NCBI GenBank assembly: GCA_016206945.1
Contig: JACQQP010000127.1
Span: 1 to 5,892, forward strand
Direction: 5' to 3'
Length of the DNA: 5,892 nt
Source: Candidatus Omnitrophota bacterium
GTDB taxonomy: Bacteria > Omnitrophota > Omnitrophia > Omnitrophales > Danuiimicrobiaceae
Shown here: positions 1-5,892 of the stretch, piece by piece
Layout of the letters: every line of letters starts with the position of its first letter
Position numbering within the stretch: the first letter of the stretch is position 1
Translations under genes and position numbers: made by a program
The notes under the pieces: generated by a model
The model's database searches: none
The model's input: the letters and a program-made list of their open reading frames with translations, nothing else
What the model was told of the DNA's origin: nothing

Positions 1-14
1 ATCATCAGGATTTA

Positions 15-54
15 CCCCCTCATCCTAACCTTCTCCCCCCAAGGGGGAGAAGGG
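15..54. repeat. Palindromic repeat, copy 3, short variant downstream of gltB
   Basis: It starts with ccccctcatcct, like the outer arm of the other copies, and then goes directly to a perfect 11-bp hairpin (ccttctccccc 29-39 against gggggagaagg 43-53, loop caa). It lacks the roughly 30-nt middle module of copies 1 and 2. The matching right outer arm (gggatgagg-like) is not seen after 54, so it is a half element or a decayed one. There is no T-run on either side, so it is not a typical intrinsic terminator. Confidence 0.75.
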
Positions 55-226
55 ATATCTGAGAAATGTGCCAAACTCGAGTAGATGAGTCTGTTCTGCT
101 GCGTCTGATTTCTTCAGGATGCTGAAGAGTTTTCTTCACCTCTTCCGCATGACCTTTCATGATTGGGTGCTTGACGCTCACAATTGTTTCCCAGTAAGAA
201 TGACTTACTCGGACGCGAAAAACCAA
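20..226 (-). pseudogene. Probable remnant of a small nuclease-like (PBECR/DUF4258-like) gene ending in repeat copy 3
   Basis: The frame from a TTG (224-226) to a TGA (20-22) gives 68 aa. Its first 45 or so residues (VRVSHSYWETIVSVKHPIMKG, then EEVKKTLQHPEEIRRSRTD) resemble, from memory, a common small family with the pattern W..I...KHP.M.G.E.EV...L..PDEIR.S..D, usually followed by a VYLYYR strand and a further core of about 40 residues. That second half is missing: after RTDSS the sequence diverges, and the last residues (LLPLGGRRLG) are repeat-encoded. It starts 41 nt after the gltB stop on the same strand, with no clear ribosome site and no ATG. This could be a decayed gene cut off by the repeat, or a chance frame. 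The family call is inference and needs a profile search. Confidence 0.45.
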
Positions 227-267
227 GCGGCGTCAAAACGTCAAACAATAATCCCTTCGACATTTGA

Positions 268-3200
268 TTAATTTCCGCCCACACGCGAAAGATCTTTCGC
301 GTTTTCCTCAAATGCGGCCATGATCGCTTCATCACCGCTTAAGCCTGTGCTCTGGACACGTTCGAGCGCTTGGAGGACTCGCTTGTAATCTTTAGGCAGG
401 ACTTTCACAAATTTAGGAACCATTTCATCCCACAGATCGAGGATGTGTTTTCCCCGCATGCTCGCGGTGTATTGAACGTGGCGTTCAATCATCTTTCGGA
501 CCGTTTGAATCTCATCTTCTTTTTCCAAATGTTCAAGTTCTACCATTTGTTTGTTGCAACGAGTTGGAAAATCACCTTTCACATCCAAAACATAAGCCAC
601 GCCGCCCGACATGCCGGCAGCGAAATTTCGGCCCGCCAATCCCAACACGACGACACGTCCGCCGGTCATGTACTCACAACCGTGATCGCCCACCGCTTCA
701 ACGACGGCATGGACTCCACTATTGCGCACACAGAACCGTTCGCCGGCCATTCCGCGAACGTAGGCTTCTCCGCTTGTGGCGCCGTAAAAAGCGACATTTC
801 CAACAATGATATTTTCTTCGGGTTTAAACGTTGAACCCTTTGGCGGATAAACAATCATGGTTCCGCCGGAAAGCCCCTTCCCAATGTAGTCGTTTGAATC
901 GCCTTCAAGCTCAAGTGTCATTCCGCGCGGGATAAAGGCACCGAAGCTTTGTCCTGCAGAGCCCGTAAATTTCAGATGAATCGTATCGTTTGGGAGCCCA
1001 TCAAAACCCCAGCGCCTTGTCAGTTCGCTACCGACGATCGTTCCCACAACGCGATTCGTATTTCTAATGGGAAGAGAAGCACGCACTTTCTCACCTTTCT
1101 TAAGCGCGGGCTCACAAATTTTAAGCAGGGTCGTGTTATCAAGCGCCTTATCCAAACCGTGATCTTGAAGAATCTGACAATACCGGCCTACCTCAGCCGG
1201 AACTTCAGGCTGATAAAGGATATTGGAAAAATCAAGGCCCTTCGTTTTCCAATGATCCACTGCTTTTCTGGGGTCAAACTTATCCGTACGGCCGATCATT
1301 TCATTGAGGCTCCTGAACCCAAGCTTCGCCATGAGTTCGCGAGCTTCCATCGCCACGAATCTCATGAAATTGGCCGCATCCTCAGGCGTGCCGGTAAATT
1401 TTTTCCGAAGTTCCGGATCCTGCGTCGCCACACCGACGGGACAGGTATTCAAGTGGCAGACGCGCATCATAATGCAGCCCAAAGCCACAAGCGGTGCGGT
1501 GGCAAAACCAAATTCCTCTGCGCCCAAGAGGGCGGCGATCACAACGTCGCGGCCTGTTTTCAATTGTCCGTCAGTCTCAACTGCAATTCTGCTTCTCAAA
1601 TTATTCAGCACCAAAGTTTGATGCGTTTCAGCAACCCCCAGTTCCCAAGGAATTCCGGCATGCTTAATGCTCGACTGCGGTGAGGCGCCCGTGCCGCCGT
1701 CGTAACCGCTGATTAAAACGACATCGGCATGAGCTTTTGCCACGCCCGCGGCAATGGTTCCGACACCGACTTCGGCAACGAGTTTTACGCTAATCCTGGC
1801 ATGGTGATTCGAATTCTTAAGGTCGTGAATCAGCTCGGCCAAATCTTCAATGGAATAAATATCGTGGTGAGGCGGCGGTGAAATAAGCCCCACGCCAGGC
1901 GTTGAATAGCGGACTTTTGCAATCCAAGGATACACTTTTTGACCCGGAAGCTGCCCTCCTTCGCCAGGCTTTGCGCCTTGAGCCATTTTAATTTGAAGTT
2001 CTTTGGCATTCACCAGATAAAGACTCGTCACGCCGAAACGGCCCGAAGCAACTTGTTTAATCGCACTATTTTTTGAATCACCGTTCGGCTCAAGCTTGTA
2101 GCGCTCAGGATCTTCACCGCCCTCACCGGTATTGCTTTTTCCACCGATGCGGTTCATAGCAATCGCTAAGGTTTCATGCGCTTCTTTACTAATGGAGCCG
2201 TAGGACATCGCGCCTGACTTAAAGCGTTTCATGATCGCTTCGACGGGTTCAACTTCTTCAATTGGAATGGGGCGCTCGGCAAATTTCAAACCAAGCAAGC
2301 CGCGGAGCGTACAATAATGCTCTGACTGTTCGTCCACCGCCTTTGAATATTGTTTGAATACCGAGTAATTCCCTGTGCGCACCGCAAGCTGAAGGCGATG
2401 CACCGTCTCAGGATTAAACAGGTGATATTCGCCGTCGCTTCGCCACTGATACTGACCTCCCGGATCAAGGGTGCGGCCATTGACGGACCGATCGGGAAAG
2501 GCATGTTGATGACGCCTTTTGATTTCCTCAGCAATCGTCTCGATCCCAATTCCGCCCACGCGCGAGGCGGTCCACGTGAAGTATTTGTTTATCACTTCTT
2601 GATTGAGGCCGATCGCTTCAAAAATTTGGGCGCCGCGGTAGCTTTGAATCGTGGAAATCCCCATCTTGGACATGGTCTTGACAACGCCTTTGGCGATCGC
2701 TTTGGCATAATTTTTAACAGCGGTTTTGTGATCGATCTCTTTTAAAATTCCCTGGCGAATCATATCGTCGAGCGTCTCAAAAGCAAGGTATGGATTAATC
2801 GCGCCACATCCGTAACCAATTAAAAGCGCAAAATGATGAACTTCTCTAGGTTCTCCCGATTCAAGCACAAGGCCTACTTTAGTCCGCGTCCCCTCACGAA
2901 TCAAATGATGATGGAGACCTGAGACAGCCAAAAGCGCTGGAATCGCTGCGTGTTGTTGATTGATCCCGCGGTCTGAAAGTACCAAAATATTGGCACCATC
3001 CTTAATGGCACGGCTTGCGAGCTCATAGAGTTTTTCGAGAGCAGTCTCTAAAGCCCTGCCCAATTGGAATTCAACCTCCTCACCCCGCCCTTGGCGAGGC
3101 TCGCCTTCGGCGGCTTTACCCTCTCCCCCTTCTAGGGGGAGAGGGGAGGGTGAGGGGGAAACCGGAAACAAAATGGGCAGTGTTACAGATTTAAAATCTC

Positions 3201-4953
3201 TGTGATTGACGTGACGAAGCTTTTCGAACTCTTCATTTGTGAGAATTGGACTTTTTAGCCGAATCTGCTTGCAACTTTTAGGCGTAGGCTTCAAGAGATT
3301 CTGCTCCGATCCAACGGTCGTTTCCGTAGAAGTAATGATCTCTTCTCGAATGCAGTCAATGGGCGGATTCGTCACCTGCGCAAAAAGCTGCTTAAAGTAA
3401 TTATAGAGAAGCTGGGGACGATTCGAAAGCACGGCAAGCGGCGTGTCCGTTCCCATAGAACCGACAGGTTCAACGCCATCCTTACCCATCGGCGCCATGA
3501 TGATCCGGAGGTCCTCAAAAGTGTACCCAAACGCCTGCTGGCGCTGAAGCACGGTTTTGTGATCGGGCTCATGAACGTGGGACGCTTCGGGAAGTTCCTC
3601 AAGCGAAACCAAATTTTCCTTAAGCCAGACGCGGTAAGGGTGTGCGGAAACCATTTTGTGCTTTAGTTCTTCATCGGCGACGATTCGGCCTTCTTCTGTG
3701 TCAATGAGAAACATTCGGCCGGGTTGGAGTCTGCCTTTTTGAAGAATCCGATCGGGCGGAATGTCCAGCACGCCCACCTCAGAAGCCATGACGACCAAAT
3801 CATCTTTGGTCACATAGTAACGAGAGGGTCTTAAGCCATTTCGATCAAGCACCGCGCCAATTTTAATTCCGTCCGTAAAGGCAATTGAAGCAGGCCCATC
3901 CCACGGCTCCATTAAAGAACCATGGAATTCATAAAAGGCTTTCTTCTCATCACTCATGGATTCGTGATTCGACCAAGGTTCCGGAATCATCATCATGACG
4001 GCATGCGGCAAAGAGCGTCCGCCCAGCACAAGATATTCAAGACAATTGTCAAACATGGCGGAATCGCTTCCGTCGGGATTAATCACGGGAAGAATTTTCT
4101 TAATGTCCGCGCCAAAAAGTTCTGATTCGCACATGGCCTGGCGCGCATGCATCCAGTTTACGTTTCCGCGGAGCGTATTGATTTCGCCGTTATGCGCCAA
4201 ATAGCGATAAGGATGCGCCCGATCCCAGCTCGGAAAGGTATTCGTGCTAAATCGGGAATGGACTAAAGCGAGCGCGCTTTCAACCGCGGGGTGAAGGAGG
4301 TCCGCGTAAAAGGTTGTGACTTGCTCCGACATGAGCATTCCTTTATAAACCAGCGTTTTGTACGAGAGGCTCGGAATGGAAAAAAAATTTCCGCCCTTCA
4401 TTTCCGAATAGCGGATTTGATTTTCGACGCGCCGTCGAATGACATAAAGCTTCCGCTCAAAAGCCATGTCCTCCTTGAGCTTCGAATGCCGCCCGACAAA
4501 CACCTGCCGCACGAAAGGTTCGCCCAATTTCGCTGTATTCCCAATCGGTGAATCGTTGGTTGGAACATCGCGCCAACCAAGGAAGGTTTGGCCTTCTTCT
4601 TTTATAACTTCCTCAAAAATCTTTTCACAGTTTTTCCGCTCGCTTCCATTCGGCGGGAGAAAAACCATTCCAACACCATATGCTTTAGGGCTCGGAAGCT
4701 TTATTCCTGCTTTTGAACCGGCCTCCTTTAGAAAAGCGTGCGGCATTTGAAGTAAAATTCCCGCGCCGTCGCCCGTGTTCGCTTCGCAACCGCATGCGCC
4801 TCGATGCCTCAGATTCAAAAGGACTGTGAGCGCCTGCTCAACGATTTTGTGCGATTTCCGACCTTTCACGTCAACGACAAATCCCACACCGCACGAATCA
4901 TGTTCGTACCGTGGATCGTAAAGTCCTTGTTTGCGCATTTGCATTGGGCTCAT
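268..4953 (-). CDS. gltB: Glutamate synthase large (alpha) subunit, NADPH-type, with an in-frame repeat insertion
   Basis: GltB makes two glutamates from glutamine and 2-oxoglutarate. Using the ATG at 4951-4953 (1561 aa): a class II Ntn glutaminase domain (about 21-440) begins at Cys21 in HDSCGVGF, after a short propeptide, with AHNGEINTLRGN at 253-264. A central domain runs from about 470 to 800. The FMN synthase barrel (about 845-1250) has SYGSISKEAH, GGKSNTGEGGEDP and SGYDGGTGASP, and the 3Fe-4S ligands are Cys1160, Cys1166 and Cys1171 (CxxxxxCxxxxC). A C-terminal Gly-rich beta-helix covers about 1290-1470. The stretch between GGEDPERY and SAIKQVASGRFG is short, so the ferredoxin-loop of Fd-GOGAT is absent. 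This points to an NADPH-type subunit needing GltD. Residues about 599-630 are a Pro/Gly/Glu/Arg-rich insertion encoded by a palindromic repeat. An upstream in-frame TTG (4987-4989) is possible but lacks a ribosome site; ATG 4953 has one and overlaps the ispH stop, suggesting translational coupling. Confidence 0.97.
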   Translation of the reverse strand: MSPMQMRKQGLYDPRYEHDSCGVGFVVDVKGRKSHKIVEQALTVLLNLRHRGACGCEANTGDGAGILLQMPHAFLKEAGSKAGIKLPSPKAYGVGMVFLPPNGSERKNCEKIFEEVIKEEGQTFLGWRDVPTNDSPIGNTAKLGEPFVRQVFVGRHSKLKEDMAFERKLYVIRRRVENQIRYSEMKGGNFFSIPSLSYKTLVYKGMLMSEQVTTFYADLLHPAVESALALVHSRFSTNTFPSWDRAHPYRYLAHNGEINTLRGNVNWMHARQAMCESELFGADIKKILPVINPDGSDSAMFDNCLEYLVLGGRSLPHAVMMMIPEPWSNHESMSDEKKAFYEFHGSLMEPWDGPASIAFTDGIKIGAVLDRNGLRPSRYYVTKDDLVVMASEVGVLDIPPDRILQKGRLQPGRMFLIDTEEGRIVADEELKHKMVSAHPYRVWLKENLVSLEELPEASHVHEPDHKTVLQRQQAFGYTFEDLRIIMAPMGKDGVEPVGSMGTDTPLAVLSNRPQLLYNYFKQLFAQVTNPPIDCIREEIITSTETTVGSEQNLLKPTPKSCKQIRLKSPILTNEEFEKLRHVNHRDFKSVTLPILFPVSPSPSPLPLEGGEGKAAEGEPRQGRGEEVEFQLGRALETALEKLYELASRAIKDGANILVLSDRGINQQHAAIPALLAVSGLHHHLIREGTRTKVGLVLESGEPREVHHFALLIGYGCGAINPYLAFETLDDMIRQGILKEIDHKTAVKNYAKAIAKGVVKTMSKMGISTIQSYRGAQIFEAIGLNQEVINKYFTWTASRVGGIGIETIAEEIKRRHQHAFPDRSVNGRTLDPGGQYQWRSDGEYHLFNPETVHRLQLAVRTGNYSVFKQYSKAVDEQSEHYCTLRGLLGLKFAERPIPIEEVEPVEAIMKRFKSGAMSYGSISKEAHETLAIAMNRIGGKSNTGEGGEDPERYKLEPNGDSKNSAIKQVASGRFGVTSLYLVNAKELQIKMAQGAKPGEGGQLPGQKVYPWIAKVRYSTPGVGLISPPPHHDIYSIEDLAELIHDLKNSNHHARISVKLVAEVGVGTIAAGVAKAHADVVLISGYDGGTGASPQSSIKHAGIPWELGVAETHQTLVLNNLRSRIAVETDGQLKTGRDVVIAALLGAEEFGFATAPLVALGCIMMRVCHLNTCPVGVATQDPELRKKFTGTPEDAANFMRFVAMEARELMAKLGFRSLNEMIGRTDKFDPRKAVDHWKTKGLDFSNILYQPEVPAEVGRYCQILQDHGLDKALDNTTLLKICEPALKKGEKVRASLPIRNTNRVVGTIVGSELTRRWGFDGLPNDTIHLKFTGSAGQSFGAFIPRGMTLELEGDSNDYIGKGLSGGTMIVYPPKGSTFKPEENIIVGNVAFYGATSGEAYVRGMAGERFCVRNSGVHAVVEAVGDHGCEYMTGGRVVVLGLAGRNFAAGMSGGVAYVLDVKGDFPTRCNKQMVELEHLEKEDEIQTVRKMIERHVQYTASMRGKHILDLWDEMVPKFVKVLPKDYKRVLQALERVQSTGLSGDEAIMAAFEENAKDLSRVGGN
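3075..3158 (-). repeat. 84-bp palindromic repeat, copy 1, translated in frame inside gltB
   Basis: Outer arms cctcctcaccc (3075-3085) and gggtgaggggg (3148-3158) are inverted repeats with one mismatch. Inside are a perfect 12-bp hairpin (ccctctccccct 3119-3130 against agggggagaggg 3134-3145, loop tct) and a small hairpin (ggcga 3093-3097 against tcgcc 3101-3105). The unit is 84 nt, exactly 28 codons, and has no stop in the gltB frame. It encodes a Ser-Pro-rich start followed by Gly/Glu/Arg-rich sequence including EPRQGRGE. The flanking GltB sequence (TLPILFPV before, LGRALETALEKL after) joins up well with the usual family sequence if the insert is removed. Confidence 0.9.
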
Positions 4954-5892
4954 ACCGTTAATCTTTCTTTCAACTGAATACCTCTGCAAGAAATAATTTT
5001 GAGAACTACTTCTTCAATCACACGATTCGGAGTCGACGCGCCTGCTGTAACACCAACCTTCACAGTTCCCTCGGGAAGCCAATCTCGGCTCGTGATAATC
5101 TCCGAGCGGTGTGCCGGTTTATGGCGGATTTCATCCCGCGATATAATCTCCTCTGCGTCACGGACATGATAAGCAGGACAAAATTCAGATGAAATCTCAC
5201 ACAAGTGACCTGTATTGCTTGAGTTATAGCCGCCAACTACAACCATTAAACCAACTCCTGACCGCGCCAACTTTAAAATGGCATCCTGCCTGTCCTGCGT
5301 TGCACTACAAATCGTATCAAAATGCCTGAAGTGTTTTGAAAGCTCTTCTTCCCCGTAACGCGCACGCATGGCCGCTTGAATCATTTCCGCAATCTCAAGT
5401 GATTCACTTGAGAGCATGGTCGTTTGATTGGCACAACCCACGCGTTCCAAATCGCGCTCAGGATTGAAACCAGGGGATGCCGTCTCCGCAAATTCTTTGA
5501 GAACCGAATGCGAATCCATTTTGCCTAAAATAAAATCGCAAACTTTCCTTGCCTGTTCTTTGTCACGAACGACAAGAAATTTCCCATTTGGATATTGAGT
5601 CGCGCGAGAACTTGTGGCCTGCGTCTCCTCATGATCAAATTTCCCATGTATGATCGATGTAAAACCGTCTTCAGCGTACCGTTCGACTCTGCGCCACACG
5701 GCAATCACAGAACCGCAAGTTGTATCGACAAGGATGGCACCTTTTGACTTCAGAATTTCAAGTTCCTCTGCCGTAGTTCCAAAAGCGGGAATAAGAACCA
5801 CGTCATCCTTTTTAACAATGTCTAAGGAATGAGATTCCAATACCCCCTCACCCCGCCCTTGGCGAGGCTCGCCTCCGGCGGCCTCCCCTCTC
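4950..5892 (-). CDS. ispH: 4-hydroxy-3-methylbut-2-enyl diphosphate reductase (IspH/LytB), long cyanobacterial/plant type, 5' partial
   Basis: IspH is a cytosolic [4Fe-4S] enzyme that reduces HMBPP to IPP and DMAPP at the end of the MEP pathway. Seen here: a PAFGTT segment, then DTTCGSV with the second cluster cysteine (codon 5715-5717), HGKFDHEET with the substrate-binding His and catalytic Glu, CANQTTM, DTICSATQ with the third cluster cysteine (codon 5307-5309), GGYNSSNT and TAGASTP near the C-terminus. The wording of these motifs and the extra spacing match the roughly 400-residue cyanobacterial/plant form rather than the roughly 310-residue E. coli form. The N-terminal part with the first cluster cysteine (GFCxGV) and the first conserved His lies beyond the window. 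The frame stays open to the edge through a repeat copy (5843-5892), so the TTG at 5838-5840 is probably not the start. Either the repeat is an in-frame insertion in the loop before the DDVVLIPAFG strand, or the gene was broken there; the edge hides which. Its TGA overlaps the gltB ATG. Confidence 0.93.
   Translation of the reverse strand, partial: RGEAAGGEPRQGRGEGVLESHSLDIVKKDDVVLIPAFGTTAEELEILKSKGAILVDTTCGSVIAVWRRVERYAEDGFTSIIHGKFDHEETQATSSRATQYPNGKFLVVRDKEQARKVCDFILGKMDSHSVLKEFAETASPGFNPERDLERVGCANQTTMLSSESLEIAEMIQAAMRARYGEEELSKHFRHFDTICSATQDRQDAILKLARSGVGLMVVVGGYNSSNTGHLCEISSEFCPAYHVRDAEEIISRDEIRHKPAHRSEIITSRDWLPEGTVKVGVTAGASTPNRVIEEVVLKIISCRGIQLKERLTV
4962..4971 (-). promoter_or_regulatory. 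Weak purine-rich ribosome binding site of gltB
   Basis: On the minus strand the tract gaaagaaaga ends 8 nt before the ATG at 4953-4951. It is a poor Shine-Dalgarno match but lies at the right distance, inside the 3' end of ispH. No comparable tract precedes the alternative TTG at 4989, so it favours the ATG start. No separate promoter for gltB is visible, consistent with co-transcription with ispH. Confidence 0.4.
5843..5892 (-). repeat. Palindromic repeat, copy 2, inside the ispH reading frame (cut by window edge)
   Basis: Bases 5843-5882 match copy 1 (3075-3114) at 38 of 40 positions. The match then continues with a 1-nt length difference (10 nt from 5883 against 11 nt from 3115) up to the edge. 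The outer arm ccccctcaccc (5843-5853) is complete; the central hairpin and the right arm are outside the window. The copy has the same orientation and the same codon phase as copy 1, so ispH would also read EPRQGRGE here. Confidence 0.9.

Noticed and set aside
29..53. Hairpin as an intrinsic terminator for the operon
   Set aside because: The stem is strong but has no T-run on either strand, and it belongs to the repeat family also found inside genes.
370..834. Plus-strand open frame of 154 codons
   Set aside because: It is antisense to the well-conserved C-terminal beta-helix domain of gltB and has no family features of its own.
949..1683. Plus-strand open frame of 244 codons
   Set aside because: It is antisense to the FMN domain of gltB. 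The translation shows no recognisable domain, whereas the minus-strand frame encodes conserved catalytic motifs throughout.
2350..2745. Plus-strand open frame of 131 codons
   Set aside because: It is an antisense shadow of gltB, with no recognisable domain and no ribosome site noted.
4954..4989. TTG start giving gltB 12 extra residues
   Set aside because: The upstream sequence has no Shine-Dalgarno-like tract. The ATG at 4953 overlaps the ispH stop, has a purine tract 8 nt upstream and leaves a short propeptide before Cys21.
5838..5840. TTG as the start codon of ispH
   Set aside because: It would leave out the first cluster cysteine and the first conserved His of IspH. The frame remains open upstream to the window edge, so the gene is better called 5' partial.
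3075..5892. CRISPR array or IS element explaining the repeats
   Set aside because: The copies are far apart, with no regular spacers and no cas genes. There is also no transposase; the elements are short, non-coding-sized palindromes.

Overview
The window holds two convergent-free, co-directional genes on the minus strand, plus a small gene remnant and three copies of a C/G-rich palindromic repeat. It looks like a chromosomal piece of an uncultured Gram-negative-type bacterium of moderate GC. The IspH is of the long cyanobacterial/plant type, which also occurs in planctomycete-, verrucomicrobial- and Omnitrophota-like lineages. That placement is an inference from family resemblance and is weak.

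Layout in the direction of transcription (high to low coordinates): (1) 5892-4950 is ispH, last-but-one step of the MEP isoprenoid pathway. It is cut by the window edge, and its 5' part in view runs straight through a palindromic repeat. (2) The TGA of ispH overlaps the ATG of gltB (ATGA, 4950-4953). gltB, the large subunit of glutamate synthase, fills 4953-268 and is complete. It carries an 84-bp repeat copy (3075-3158) as an in-frame insertion. (3) 226-20 is a short reading frame whose N-terminal half resembles a small nuclease-like/DUF4258-like family. Its C-terminus is degenerate and ends inside a third, shorter repeat copy (15-54).

The enzymes belong to core metabolism: isoprenoid precursor synthesis and ammonia assimilation. 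The gltB product lacks the ferredoxin-loop insertion, so it is most likely an NADPH-type alpha subunit that needs a GltD partner, which is not in this window.

The striking feature is the repeat. Two neighbouring essential-type genes both contain the same element, in the same orientation and the same reading phase, so it adds a similar Gly/Glu/Arg-rich peptide (core EPRQGRGE) to two unrelated proteins. This resembles in principle the Rickettsia palindromic elements that insert in frame inside genes, but the sequence here is different and I do not recognise it as a named family.
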